Below are positions 33,601 through 48,300 of a stretch of 64,000 nucleotides of DNA, in pieces. The position numbers and the translations under genes are program-made. Source of the stretch: Blakeslea trispora (lineage: Eukaryota; Mucoromycota; Mucoromycetes; Mucorales; Choanephoraceae). Below the pieces are notes generated by a model that was not told the DNA's origin, made no database searches, and worked only from the letters and a program-made list of their open reading frames with translations. The stretch spans positions 124,001 through 188,000 of the forward strand of contig JAIWNE010000044.1 in the NCBI GenBank assembly GCA_025331445.1, written 5' to 3'. Each line of letters opens with the position of its first letter. Position 1 is the stretch's first letter.

Positions 33601-36600
33601 TCATGTCCCGGTATCAAGCCATGTCATTACAACAGAGAACTAGTGAAGCATTTGAATCAATGGTGCGCTTCAAAGTATGGATGGATGAACGTATCCGACT
33701 CCTGAAGAAGCCTCGCTTTGATGTCATGCTCTACAATGCATCTTCTTCCACTTCTTCTTCTTCCTCATCAGGAAGCTCTCATTCGTCTGAAATTGCTGAT
33801 AACTCTCTTGGGGGTACACTGCCTCCTGGATCAAGTCACTCTACTAGTACAGCGACCACATCACCCATGGATGATGAGCACTTACTTTTGCTTGAAAAAG
33901 AGAGAGATGGTATTGCCTCACGCTTAGACCAAATGGAACAAGATGAATTGATACGGCTGTTTGATTCAGTGCGTGCTTTGGAACAGGATATTGATGCCTC
34001 AAACGCTGTTTCTATTGACCGAAGTGCACTAATTAATGGTCTAGAGAGCCTGCAAGAAAGCCACCAGGAACTCAAAGAGCTTGTTGCTTTACGCGATACA
34101 CAACTGGAAGCATTGAAACGTCGTCTTCAATGGGAAAGTCAATGGACCAAATCCAATAATCATCTACAAACAATTGCGCGTAAACTTTGCGATTTCAGCA
34201 CCAAAAAGGCACGATACGATCCATCAAAGGAGAATGTGGAAAAGCCATCGTATGATAATGATCATGACATCATCCAGTCCTTGCAGTTCCTTCAGGACCG
34301 TGTTGCAGAATTAGGAGAGCGTCATTTGAATGGATTAGACGAAAGTTTTCAAGAGCTTGTTTCGAGCTATAACAAGCTTCCCTTAAAGCACTTAAATGGC
34401 AATCTGACAGTCATTGTGGGTGTGCCAGACTCTATATCAAATAGACAATCCGATCTTCGTATCAAATATGACGACCTGAGACTTTTGACTTCCTATACCT
34501 CTGATCTTGTTGCTCAGCGATCGAGTCTGACTGAGTTTCTGATACGTTCTCTGGATGCTCGACATGAGGGTGAGAAGATCAAGGAGCTCGTTCATAAGCG
34601 TACACGTCGTATCATGGCTACAGAAGATGAAGAAAGTGGGGTTAGTTTGGATGCTCGAGTAGCTGAATTTAAGCAAGAAATCAAGCAGATTTGGGAAGAT
34701 TGTGGTAAAAACATGCCTTATCCTGTCTACAATGGCAATTGGCTCAAATCATCACCTAATCAACAATCAACGTCCGACAGTAACTCGACCTATCGTTCTC
34801 AAGTGAGGGCACAGATCAAATCACTCATTGACAAAAAGATGGACGACTTGCATGCGCTTGAAAAGGAAATTGATCAATGCTTGACCTCTTACCATGATGC
34901 AGATCGCATTAAGACACTTGTCCATCAATATGAGCAAGAAGCATGCGAATTAGGTCGTTGGATTGATGAACAAATTGATCTGCTTCGACAACAGCATATC
35001 GATGTCTCTGCTGAAAGTTTTTTGGCTCGAGGCATGAATATTTCTGATCTAAAGAAAGCTCGCTTAGACATGTGGATGCAGGCTGAATCATTTGAATCTG
35101 ATAAAGTCAAACTGTTACATGATCGAATTGCTCAGCTTGTTCAGGAGTCTGTTGAAAAGAAAAAGCACAGGTCAATTGATATCTCACAAGCAGCTCGCCA
35201 ATTAGGTGAAGTGATGGAGCATCTGTCCGAGTTAAAACGCGGTCTCGCTGATCAAGCCATCACATTAGAAGCAGCAAGTATGCGTGACCAATGGGAAAAG
35301 GACTTGCAAAAGGGTATTACCAAGCTGGAAGAGATGAATGGGCATCTCAGGAAATTTAACGCCAAAAAGAATGCGCTTATTGCTCAGGATGAACTTTCCG
35401 AAGACGATGTCATCTCTCTTCAGCAAGATTTGAACAAGCTGATGTCACAAAAGACCAAGTTTGAGAAACATGTGATGCCAAGCATTCAAACAAGCTATGA
35501 AGCCTTTGTAGAGTATTTCCCAAAACTATCAAGACCTATGGCCACACCAGATCATTTAGAGGCACGTATGGAATCCCTTGGAAGAACAGCGAGTCGATTT
35601 CAAGAGAGTGTAGAGGCAAGATCAAAGGAACTTGATCTCATCAAGCAGCGCATGCGCTGGGAAGACATCGTTAAGCAGGCACTACATTTTCTTTCTGGTA
35701 AAGAAACATTGATCCAAGTGTTTATAGAAGAAAAAGCAAGATGGCATGACGACATTTCTATCAACTCAAACGAAGATGAAGAATCAAGCCTACGTACAGA
35801 ATGGTCAGCCATTTATAGCGACGTGAAGCAGTATGAAGAAAATCAAATCAAATCCATTGAGAAGCGTTATGATCAGCTCTTGCTTGACAGTAATGACTAT
35901 TACAGCAATAACAGCTCTACCTTATTGCCATCTGTAGTGAGCAAGAAGATGCAAGATCTGAAACTCTCACAGGAACGTGCTAATTATTTTCTATCCTTTT
36001 CTAACGAAGTCATCACTCAACGCTGTTTGGTTTCTGCTTTTATTTTGAGAACAGCTCAACTAGAGCAATCGGCTGAACTGATTCGTGAAGAATTCATTGC
36101 TACCAAGATAGCTGGGGGCGGTGCACACATCATTGGTCTTTTTGAAAGTCATGCAGAACGTCTAGAGAAGTTCAAGGCAAGCATTGATGATGTTCGCCTC
36201 AACTTGGCCAACAGCATTCCTTTCCCTGTTCGCTCTTTAGACAATGGAACAACACAAGCTAAAATCAAAGACGAAACAATCAACAGTGTCATTCATGAAG
36301 CAATTTGCCTTCGCACAACACGTTTGGAAGAGTTATGGTCAAGCTTGCAACAAATACTTGAATCAAAAGAGCGTATTTCTCGACGTAGACTTACGCTACA
36401 CGCTTTTGACAAACAGGCCATTCTTGTCAGAGATTGGATTGACACTCGGCTTGATATGCTTGATCAAAGCCATCTTGCCAAAGGTAATACTGATATTGAT
36501 AAAGCGAAAGAAGCTGTTCGTCAAGCAGATAGCGTGGAAAAAGCAATGCAATCGAATGCCACTGTCATGTCTTCATTGACCGTTGCCTTTGATAAGTGTG

Positions 36601-39600
36601 TTGCTGCTTTTGAGGATGATTCTCTTAGTATGGAGGACCTTGAAGAACAGAATGATGGTGACTCTTCGACTGACAGACTGGATGTATCTGTAAAGCCCAC
36701 TCACAAGCAACTTGTTCAAGCTTGGGATGATTTACTTTCCAATGCTGTTGAGGCCAACAAGCATCGTACTGCACATCTGATCCAACTAAAGATTGATAGT
36801 TGGTTGTCTTCATTGAACAGCTTATCAATGCGTATTGAAAAGGAGACCAAGGAGGCGACTGCTTCTAATGATAAAGTAGCTTTATGGATGGATGAGCTTG
36901 ATCAACTTGAGAGCAAAGAATATCAAGCATTGTTGGTCGATGTCGCAAGCAAGGCCTATGATCAAGCTCTCTTGGAGCCTGGAAAACTAAAGATGGGAGC
37001 TATCCGTGCTCAACTTCATAGTCTTCAGAACGAACTTCATTTGTCTCAACTGATTGAGAAATACATGCTTGATATCACACGCCTCGAAAATATGATGGCT
37101 GAACAGATGGCATGTCTGGATCGTGTTCGAGAAGAGCATAGCTTAATTGCTGACGAAGCCACACCTGAACATCGTGAACATCAACATCAAGCCCTTGTGT
37201 CCAAATATAAACATGCATCTGATACAATGGCAGATATCAAAGACATACTAAGTGATGTCTCTGGTGAATATGAGGCTATTATTAGTCAGACAGCTGATTA
37301 CCCAAATAACTATGCTAAACTTAATGATACATGGCACAGTTTGACCAACAAGGAATCCTCTATCTCTGCCTTAGTTGCTCGCTCTTCCAAATGGACCAAA
37401 AACTATAATTTGCTGACCTCTGTTCAAAAAAGCCTTGAAGCTATCCAATCTGAACTTGCTAATGAATCTCCTCAGACTCACGTCAAAATCAATGATGAAC
37501 TTTCTCGTATGGAAGCTATGCTGCACAAGGATTTGGTTGATTTAGACGACGATTTGCTTAAAGACACTATCAACATAAAGGCATTCAATACAAGAAGAGC
37601 TGTATCGGTGGAACTGTTGGTTCAGCTAAAAGGACTATTGCATCACCAAGTGTCAGAAAAAGAGAAAATGGAATTAATTATGGCCATTAAGCGTGTTGTT
37701 GATCGACTTTTGAGTGTATGTCAGCAACAGTTAGCTCTAGCTGTTAAGCATAGCGAGAACTGTCGTGTGTTAAACGAAAGCAAATCAGACATGAAGTCTA
37801 TCATTGAGTCTTGCACTCATCTCATCAATACAACAGGTGAAATTTACGACCAAAGTCAGAGCGAATTGGAGTTGATAAGAATCCAAGAAGGTGATAAGCT
37901 ATTAAAACAACTCGAATACCCTTTAGAACAGCTGAACGCATTATTTGATCCCATTGCCTCTAAACTAAGCGAATTGGATTCTGTCACCAAATCTGAGGAA
38001 GAATATATATCTGTTGTCAAGTCGATGTTGGAATATGTAGAGAACAAGTCATATCTCTTGAATTCAGTGAATGCATGCTTTACCAAGTTAGATAATATCG
38101 AAGTGTCCGAAGAAGTTGTGTTTGAATTTGAAGCTCAGTTGAGTTCATTTGACGAAGGTGCTCAAGATCTGTACAAGCTAGGAAACTCTGTAAAGAGCTG
38201 TCCCATATCGCATTTGATGCATGCTGAAGCCCGTATGAAGCATATATCACCTATAATTGAAAAAGGAAATGATGCTGTCACCCAAGATTTATCCAAATTA
38301 AGACAGTCCTTAATTGAGGTTAGAGAGAGCATTGATCGACACAATTATCTGCAGCACTTGCTTGCTAGACTTCATGATGCTATTCAATTTGTTGCTGACA
38401 CTACCGACAGAGTTGACTCGTTTGAATTAACTCATAGGGGAATGGCTTCAAAAGCACATGATTTACAAGAACTTTGTGATGACTACTATGAAATGATTGA
38501 TAAGAAGACAAAAGCAGTGGATACATCTATGCGCGACTACACTACCAACGATCAGGTGAAAGGACTTCGTGGCGAGCTCTCTGATGCAATGCACAAGCTT
38601 GATGTTTTAATAGATACTAAAAAGAAGGAAGCCTGCCATGAAGGCGATTTATCTGGTTTCTTAAACATGATTCGTACAGCTGAAAAACACATCTCATCAC
38701 TCCAAACTGTCATTGAAAGCGCCTCACCTCATCATTCGGGTATTGTGAATAACAAGTTTGTAAAGACTGATCTTCAAGCCTTACTCAAGTCATTGGTCAC
38801 TGCTTTTAAACGTCATCAACAAATGATTGGTAAAATTTTTGAGGAAGCTCGGGTTGAATTGAACAAGCAAGGATCAGATGAAAATGACGACGCCTCACAC
38901 AAACTACAAAAAAGCATCAAGCGTTGGAACCATACAAAGGCTGCTGCTGCTGCTCGTGAAAGAGAACTTCAAACATGTATTGATCAGCTCAGTCATGAAT
39001 TCTTTACAAAACTTGCTATTGCTAAAGCAACTCCTCATACCACAGCCAAGACTCTTTATCCTACACCCACTCTATCTAAAAAGAATATCTCGTCTGCTAG
39101 CTCAAATAGCAAGATATTGAATCTTTCAGTAAATCGACGAGAAGAGCCTTCTTATAGAAGACCCTCCAAAACACCAATTTCAGCCTCTTCTTCTACAAGT
39201 CGTTTGCGCACTACATACGTTCCTGACCCTGAAAATGAGCTTGATATAAAGCTAGGTCATATTGTAAATACATCCCCTTATCGTGTTACCGTGAAGAGCA
39301 TCCCTGATCAAGTTGGCAAATATTGGTTTGGTGATGTGAATCCTAAACTCGTCTATTGTCGCATATTAGCTAGCCAATTGGTCATGGTTCGAGTTGGTGG
39401 AGGTTGGGTTGAATTATCAAAGTAAGTCCAAGAAAATAAGGGAGTGGCAAGATCGTAACAGTTGTATATAGATTCCTAAGAGATCATGGTCTTAACGAGG
39501 GTATATATTCTCGTCCTGACTCAGCCAATGACAGTACCGGTCCAACCTCTCAAGAGAATGGCTCCTTTCAAGAAGCCTTCTTGCAAACAGTTCGATCTTC

Positions 39601-39856
39601 ATCTCCTTCAGGAAGAGTTACTATCCGTGGAGGTGGAGGAGCGGAAAAGAACAGCAACAGTCTGGTCTCCACACGATCTTCGAGTAGATCTTCAGGAGGA
39701 AGCAGGTCAAGATCACCCATGCCTGGCTATGTGGATGGCAGCAACTACATTAGTGTAGATGAACTCGGTAACCATATAATTGTAAAAATGAAAAAAGCGG
39801 ACGATCATGCAAAGACGCCAGTCATCAATAAGAAGAAGCTACTTCAAGCTCAATAA
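30653..39856 (+). CDS. Spectraplakin-like protein, CH-CH...GAR, 3,006 aa
   Basis: Exons 30653-31174, 31308-39421 and 39472-39856 join in phase to 3,006 residues. Intron 1 uses a GC-AG boundary (CAG|GCAAGC). Residues about 50-160 (IRTLTKWMNVQL, KDGKKLLKLLSVV) and 197-315 (ALLYWVRSQLEDYVANQIIY, SWRSGLAFCLLIHRH) are two calponin-homology domains, an actin-binding pair. A helical region of some 2,450 residues with regularly spaced Trp motifs (KVWMDERI, REWID/RDWID types) looks like many spectrin-like repeats. A GAR (Gas2-related) domain lies at about 2815-2885 (LGHIVNTSPYRVTVKS, GKYWFGDV, RILASQLVMVRVGGGWVEL) and binds microtubules in animal proteins. The tail is Ser/Arg/Gly-rich. The domain order equals that of animal spectraplakins without plakin or EF-hand domains. 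It probably links actin to microtubules. Confidence 0.88.
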
Positions 39857-40278
39857 TACCACTGTACATGTTTAGAATACCACTTGGTATGAAAATACAA
39901 TTAAATTTTTTCTTGTATTTGTTAAAAGATCATAAAAACATATTGTTTCTAGCAGAAAGTCTTTTTTACAAACATATGATAAATACTTAGCGGGTCAAGG
40001 AGAGCAATAGGATTGTATTGTATTGTCAGACTCTCACAGGTTGAGTCGAGATTGATTTCCGCTTCTTTTAAAACGAATACAACCTCAATTGAATTTAGTA
40101 CTAAATTGAAGCTGTAATGACATTAAAAAAAAAAGCTTACGATACTTTGTATTGATTATTGGAATTTTTGAATTTTCAAAACTAAAAGAAAACAATAGGA
40201 TATTTTTTTCTCCTCAATCTACAACTATTTACATTTTGCAAATAACAGAAATCATAGACATAACTGATATTTGATGCG
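39857..40278. other. Convergent 3' intergenic region
   Basis: AT-rich sequence between two stop codons. It probably carries both polyadenylation regions. No gene. Confidence 0.6.
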
Positions 40279-41660
40279 CTAGTATGAATCTTTAAGTACT
40301 CTAATAGCATCAATAGTACCAAATATCAATCCAACTATTCCCAGCAGAACAACAAAAAAGCACCATATCAATTCATACCAAGGCTTATTACGGAATCCAG
40401 TTAATCGCAAGTAGAACAGGACAGGAAACACAAAGACCATCGTACAATTTGCAAATGCCCCAATTAATGACATGAGTGCACCAAAATTGGGCACAAAACA
40501 TGCAATAAGGGCAATCACCACCATGGTTGCAATACGCATAAAAGATCTGATAACAAATTCTTTCACTTTTCCATAACGCTTTACACTGATGTCAAACATC
40601 TCTTCGATATCAAGACTGAAAGAGGTCGCTAATATAGGAGCAGTGGCAAGACAATGAATTGTGATGAGCACAATAACTATAGTCTGTGGAGCTCCGGTGG
40701 GAATAGAAAAATAGACTGGATTCATTACTTGGTCGCCATATACGATATAGCCTGCAATAGCCACAGATAAATACAGAATAGCACACGTGCTGAGACTACC
40801 GGCGCTAACTTTGGTCCAATCTTGAGGTCGCTTCATAGAGGCTTCGACATGAGTATATACAACATTACCGCCAAAACTAAAAGAGATGGTACTGAGGGCT
40901 ATAGGGAACATCTCCCATATCACAACATCATGATGAGCGCCTCTATGATTTGGACTGTCAATACCACACATGATTAGCACAATCACTACAACAACCAAGA
41001 TAGTCAGTGTGCTCAAGACAGACATCCAAGCGGCTTCTTTCATGCTTTTGACTAATACGAATGGGATGCCAACGAGTGCACAGCAAACAATGATCCATGG
41101 CTTGAGACCCAACTCAGCCGAGGTACCTTGACAGAGCGTATTGATATTAGTTCCAGAAAGCACAAGGTAAAGAACAGGTACACCTAACACAATCCAGGCA
41201 TTAAAAAAAAACGTGAGCCAACCGCCAAACCACCCGAACGATGATGTGGCGATTTCCTTATAGGTAGCAAGACGAGCTTTTCCATTTGCATACAAACAAC
41301 GGATCAGAATTGTAGCAGTATAAGTTGACATAGACCATGACAAGAACAGAATTAGCAGCCCAATAAAGCCACCTTGTTTCAGAGCATAGGGTAACCCAAG
41401 AATACCAGTACCTGCCACAACGCAAAAGACATTGAAAAATGCTACAATTGAGGAGCAGCCATTTTTGCGATCCACATCTACAAAGCCGGAGTCTTCAAAT
41501 TCAAATTCATTTTCTGTGAAAGTTATTGCAGCAAGCGAAATCAATATCAAATTTCATGATAACAGGATAACTATAAACTAAATATACCTGTCAAAACTGA
41601 GTGATGACTGCCTGTTGTAGGCGATTTGTACTCAACTATAATTTTGTCTTCTTGTGACAT
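40279..41660 (-). CDS. AAAP-family amino-acid transporter, 435 aa
   Basis: Minus-strand exons 41660-41588 and 41513-40279 join to 435 residues. A hydrophilic N-terminus of about 45 residues precedes FFNVFCVVAGTGILGLPYAL, the TM1 signature of the auxin/amino-acid permease (AAAP/VIAAT, fungal Avt) family. About eleven membrane helices follow, including ISFSFGGNVVYTHVEASMKR, a family-typical loop. Members move neutral or large amino acids with protons across the vacuolar or plasma membrane. The substrate and membrane cannot be told from sequence. Confidence 0.88.
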
Positions 41661-44600
41661 TGGTTATATTAAGAGACTGTAATGTAACGTTGTTTTATAT
41701 TCTGGAATTGCCCAGGAATGTTTTCTAGAAAAAGGGAACAAAAAGAAATAGGTATATCATGTATTTATACTTCGATGCTAAGATTAAATGAAATGCACTA
41801 TGATGACCAATTTAGCCTGGTCGTACATTCCCGTGAGAAAATCTTGATCTACCCTTTTCTGTATTTTCTCACAATCCAACAACTCCACTACCCTTTCCCT
41901 TTTAAAAAGTTTGTTTCAAAGTTACTCTTTTTATTAGTCAAAGTCCGCTTTTGTAGTAACCTCTTCATCATTTGCATTTTTCATTTTTTTAGGGAACAAT
42001 TAACAACCATCTTGTACAGATATAGCATTGATGTGATATATTCAGAAAAGAAAATTGATCATTAGATATCAGAACTTTGTCAATTCTGCTAGAATAACGC
42101 CATTGTTCAAATCACCTTATTGTTGAAACCAAGAAGCTCTACAACAATAAAAGAAAGCAAAAACACCAACTAAAGATTTCATTGACTAATGCAAGGAACA
42201 ATAATTGTTCTTACGTAGATTTAGGCTTAACAATTTCTAATATGCTTTTATAACATCTTTCTTTTTTAAAAGAAAAATAGCAAAGCAAGAAGCTCCGTCA
42301 ATTCTTTTTCCTTTTGAGTAAAACAATTTGCCTCTTGAAGATTGCTAGAATGCTCCAAACTGACACGTCTTGAAAATTAAATAAATGTTCACTATTCTCG
42401 GTAATAGTCACTTTAGATTTACTGTTTGATCCATTGTGTATCTTGCGTATAAATTTCATCAATTCATTACAAGCTCTTTCTTGTCTATTTTATGCTCTTT
42501 AAAGATCTGCAATAGTTCTTTTTTCTTCGTTTACTGGATGGTCAAGGGCTTTTAGTTGCTAGTAGCTGGATGTATTATTCAATGTTTATGTATGTATTAC
42601 TTGCACATCAATTACATATGTTTTTTTTTGTTCAGCTTGTTTACTCTTACATACATTTGAGTAAATTTCTTTTTTCTTCTTAATCCACTTTTAGTAAAAA
42701 AGAAAAAAATAATGTCATGATGTCAGGCGTCTAAAATTTCTCTTGTTTGCATATCTTAGTTGCACTAAGTAGACATGCTAGCTTTACAAAAGTCATATTC
42801 ATACCTTTATTATCAGAACAAGACTCAAATCTCTTTGGTGATTAGCTACGTATATAAGTAATTAGACACTAAATCTCTAGTACTTGAGAGGCTGTAACAC
42901 TTCGATCTATTTTTCGCCAAATTTGCCGCATTTTGAGACTGATTTTCTCTATCAAACTTGGACAATTGCCATTTCTAATCTTTGCTCGATGCATAAGCGA
43001 GATATCAACAACGACTTGGTTCTGATTATACTCGAACACGCTTCGCTCAACTTGGTTCTGTCAATTGACTGCTAGCCCAAAAATTAAGATATTTTTTGGT
43101 TCTGATCTCGTGTGACCTGAAAGTAATTTAATTATTTTTTGCAATATCTAAAAAGTCTGAATTCTTAACTTGATAAGCTCGCCAGTTACTTTGTATTTGT
43201 AATACCTGTTTAGCACTCAAGAAAGCGTTTTAATAAATGATACTAACCATTTGCTTGACTTATGAGGACATGTAATTTACAATTCATCTCTCAGTTCATT
43301 CTTGAGCGTTAGTGTAATTATGGTCCAATGGATTTATAGGCTTTTCAAGGGATATACAAACGATGATATTCGATATAGCGAAATATCCTAAGAGCATGTA
43401 GAGAAAGCATCTTAAATTTGTTTTGAGGCAGTTTAATTTCGTATGATACAGAGCGACATTTAAGCATCTCTTATAAGAGAAAGAGAGAAAAAAGACTACT
43501 CGTTAGATTACTCAATACATACCTGGCTGTTTTGATACTGAGGCTCTTACCACATTAGCTGTGGTGGACATACCTTATATATCTTTTGTGTCTTCTATAG
43601 TTATAACTTGTCTCAATCTGTACAACAAACACTCCCCACATCTAAAATGAAGTTTGGGTCGCATTTGTAGGAAACAAGAACAAATATACAATAGTAAAAA
43701 AAAACATCTGTACTATATTCTCATTCAGCTCTCGGTTTTCTTGATCTATGCAAATGATTTGACAAATGTTTGTACCACTAGCACAATGTGTCTTTAAGAT
43801 TTACTGTGCAACAATTTTCTTGGGCTTGCTCAACAGCAAGGTTAGCTGTTATCTAGCTTTGTAGTTTGCTTATACTACCTTGAGAAAAACAAGCCTGTCT
43901 CTTTTGTTCATGTCTTTTTTCAGTTAATTTGATTCTAAGAAGTGATGAAAGTGCTATATTTTCACTAACTACAAAAAAAGCAAGCCCTGTTTAGTTTGTG
44001 TGCTTGGTTGTAGATTCGCAAAAGTAAATAGTTCGAGACAACAAAATATTCCCAACAAATTTTTGTTATTTGTGTTATTTTAGCTTACAATTTGGGAACA
44101 ACTGATGCCTGTGGTTACATTTAAACCTTTTCTTTTTTCCCCTTTGCTCAGACAAGTGATAATTAGGTCACAAGTTATTGTTACTGATGTAATACTAGTT
44201 GTTTAGTGCTTTTGTTAGCTTGTTATGAATAACATCATAAAGCAAAAGCTTATGGAAAGACCAGCTACAGATCGTAAATGACTAAGCAGATTTGGTTTTT
44301 GGGGCTAGTAATTTCAGTTTATGAGAATCAAATCATTCACTGTATTCGAAGAGTACGTCTTATTGCCTAATGAATTGAACATCCCAAACAATCTTTATAG
44401 TAGAAAATTTTTTGACAAGTTCGAGAACATTCTGATTCTGCCAGAAATATGTATAGTTTTTTCTTTACATGCTTTAAAAACTAATCTGTTTATATAAATA
44501 CAGGTATCTTTAAAGCATAGGCTCGGACTTGAGCTACGTAGTACTTTCTCTTATAGAACAGATTTGATAAATAATCAGTCAAAACTATAACCTCTGCTTT

Positions 44601-45380
44601 TATTTAGCAGGCAATAGTTGGTAGGCATGAGTGCTATTCGATGAAGCTTTATTTATTCTCTGAAATTTTTGAGAGCACTCTACAAATATCTAATTCCTAT
44701 TTCGCTTCCAACTTGGAAACCAGCACAACCTGCAAACCTCGCTTAAGTGAACGCAGGCTATTCTTGTTACAAGCATGACATCAGAAGCAGCTATCAGCTT
44801 TAATGCTGAAATACCAAGTGACTAACGAGTACTATGGGGACATCACTATACAATTGAGGTAGATAAAATACGTAATGATTTATTGATACAGGTTTCATAC
44901 GACTTTTAGGTCAATTCCAAGTATAGATGACTTCTCATTCTATTCAACAATATGCCTCCACTTTACCCTAATGTTTCTTAGTTGGCCCAGGCTTATACAC
45001 AAAATCAATGGCTCAAGTGTCTTTAACAAAGAAACTTTAAAGAAATAGTTGCATTATAAGCTTTACGCTCTAGAGACAGTTTTTGAATCATGCTCGTCTA
45101 CTTTGATATAGTCTCACTGTTCTTGACAAGTTTTAGTCTGGTTCAAGAACAAATTATTCAAATGATTGAGGGCAAAAAAGTAATCATATTTGGTATTGCA
45201 AATTTTGTATGGTATTGTGTTTGACTTTAAAAGGTGCTCGTTTATAAATAGTGTTTCCTCAGAAAATATCCCACCTGACTTGAAATGTTTAAACTAATTT
45301 TAATAGTAATGAATAATCAACAAGAGCATAGATACAGTAGTATAGAAGTTGCATCTTTAGGAGAAAATGAATTTGTTAAA
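41661..45380. other. 3.7-kb gene desert
   Basis: No supported gene, RNA gene or repeat family was found on either strand. Frames at 41718-42065 and 42884-43075 lack motifs. The region is AT-rich with scattered poly-T tracts. Confidence 0.5.
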
Positions 45381-48300
45381 CTAAAATTTGCCTGTCATTC
45401 TTCGCAGGCCCATTTTCTCTAGTTCAACAAAGACGATTAAAAATACAACACAAGCAACTGTCATTACCCAAGCTTGCCAGCCAACTGGAACTAGATTAAG
45501 CCAATCGGAAAGACCGGGCGTATAGATACCAAGTATCATCAAGCAGAAAGATAGTAAAAATGCACCAATCATCCACTTATTATCTGTAATTCCAGTTTTA
45601 AAAACGGAACGATGAATACTTCGAGCATTGAAAGAGTGAACCAGTTGTACAGTTGTCAATGCAGTGAATGTCTATTTTTTTTTGTTAGTCACTAATCTAT
45701 CAAATCTCTTTCCCATCCAAAAAATAACTTACAGACGATCTAGCAACTTCAAGTGGAAAGTTTAGCACAAACAGATTCAAACAATGAACAGCTATGGCTA
45801 ATGCTGCAATGATTAAAGAATTCATAGCAATAACCAGCCAAGTAACTTTGGTTATAACTCCCATTTTTGGATCGCGTGGTTTTCTTGTCATTAGATCTGA
45901 TTCGTTTGGCTCAATACCAAGTGCCATGGCAGGTGGAATATCAGCTATTTCACAAAAAAGAGAAAAAAGAATGGATTAGTTTTCTTCCACCCTATAGTAA
46001 AGTAGCTTCCTGTCTTACCAATAATATTAGCCCATAAAATCATCATAACAGAAAGTGGAACACTGATGTTGGCGATTGTACAGATAAGCATCAGAAATAT
46101 TTCAGCGCCATTACAACTCAAGAGGTAGACAATAAACTTTAGGATATTGTCAAAAACATGTCTTCCTTCTTCAACAGCATGTACAATACTAGTGAAGTTA
46201 TCGTCTACCAATACAATATCGGCAGCTTGCTTGGTAATTTCAGTTCCTGCAATGCCCATAGCCACACCAATATCAGCATTCTTAATAGCTGGGGCATCTA
46301 TTTGATTTTCATAATAAAGAGAGTTGGTTCACATGTTTTATTATAAAAGTGAAGTCACTTTCTTACCATTAACACCATCACCAGTCATTGCGACTAGTTC
46401 GCCTCGTTTTTGCAATGCGCTTACTATGGATAACTTGTTGTTTGGGCTAACTCTAGCAAATACACTAGGGAATGGATTCAACTCCAAAATGGCATCATCC
46501 GATATCAGATCCAGCTCTCGACCAAGAATAGCCCGACTCTATTTCAAATATAATACGTTAGTCACCTGAGTTCTAGTGCTATTGTATATATAAAGTTTCT
46601 TTTTCTCTCACCATGCCGGAAACATCTGCTTTGAAGATACCCAGTTGTTTTGCAATAGCAGTCGCTGTCTCAACATGATCACCTGTGATCATAATAACTT
46701 GTATTCCTGCATTTTGACAAGTTTCGATAGCTTCTTTTACACCTGCTTTAGGTGGGTCAATCAATCCAATTAATCCAACAAAAATTAGGTCATCTTCAGC
46801 GAAAACAGGGTTTGATTGATAATTTGCATTTAGCAAATTGTTTGTATCAATTTTTGTTATGTCATCACTAATATCTTTCACCATCTTGTAAGCCAAACCA
46901 AGTACACGTAAGCCTTGAGCTGCCATACGAGTATTCTCATCGTGTACCTGAGAAGCAAAATGGTCGGTAATGTGTTTGGTAGGCTGAGAAGAAGCCAAAC
47001 GATTTATATGAGTATCTTCACGAGCCATGTATCGACTACACTTTCTTAGGAGCTCTTCTGGAGCGCCTTTGCAGAGCATGATGTGTTCATCGGCTTCGAT
47101 CAATTTCTCTTCAACCAACGCCTTTTGTTGGTATACTGAACTCATCAATTTACGTTCACTATCAAATGCGCGTTCAAACAGCTTTGTCAATTTCACTTGC
47201 TGGTCCCAGTAAGAGCGACCTAATTTGGCTTTTTGAGCAGCAACAGTCAAGGCCACTTCAGTAGGATCACCAATGGATTTCATTTCACCTGTTTCTTCAT
47301 CGCGACGGATATCTGAGTTGTTACAGAGACTGCCTACCATCATAGCATAGTACATTTGGTTTGAATAAGAAGAGATGGCTGAGGTATTGACAGGTTTTGG
47401 CAGTAATGTTGAGCAATCAACAGGAAAATCGCTTTTGTTGCTTGGCGAGGTTACAGTACGTCGTACATGAATCATACGACGACGAAGTTCTTCAGATTCT
47501 TGCATAATTTGACCTGCTTCTGGATCCATTGAGGTAGACTCTGTAAATTTGTACAAGGCATCATTGGTAGTCCATAGCTCTGCTGCACCCATTTTGCCTT
47601 CGGTAAGCGTACCTGTCTGTGTGTGTGTGTTTAGAAAAAAAAAACCAAGATAGTTAGTTGTTTTTCACCCTTTTTTTTTTTAAGAGGGAGTAGCATTCGT
47701 TTTCTTTTCTTTTTACCTTATCAGAACAAATGACAGTAACACTACCCAATGACTCTACAGCTGGTAACGTTCTTACAATACATTTTCTATAAGAATGAGA
47801 AGAGAGAGAAATGTCAGGTGTATTTCAATATCAAAAGTTTAATAGGAAAATCATACTTTAGTGCCATACGTCGAACACCCAATGCCATTGTTACTGTAGT
47901 CACAGCAACTAAGCCTTCTGGAATCACAGAAACAGCTAAACTAAGACCAATGTTGACCATTTCACGAGCATCATGTTTCCATGCTACACCTATGGCAACT
48001 ACTAAAGCACATAAAAAGATGGCCAATGCCACCAAATAAATACCAAGTCTTGTGAGCTTTCTTTGAATAGGAGTCTTGACTTTGTTTTTAGAACCATCTT
48101 GAATAGCTGTACTGATTTTACCAATCTATTGTATACAAAAGGGAGACATTCAACAAAGTTTAGAGAGGCTTAAAAAGAAGAGTAGCTCCAATCAATCACT
48201 TGCCTCTGTTTTCAATCCAGTTCTTACAACTAGACCTTTTGCTCTACCGTTAGACACATTGGTAGACATGAATGCATTCCCTTTACAGTCACCTAAAGGG

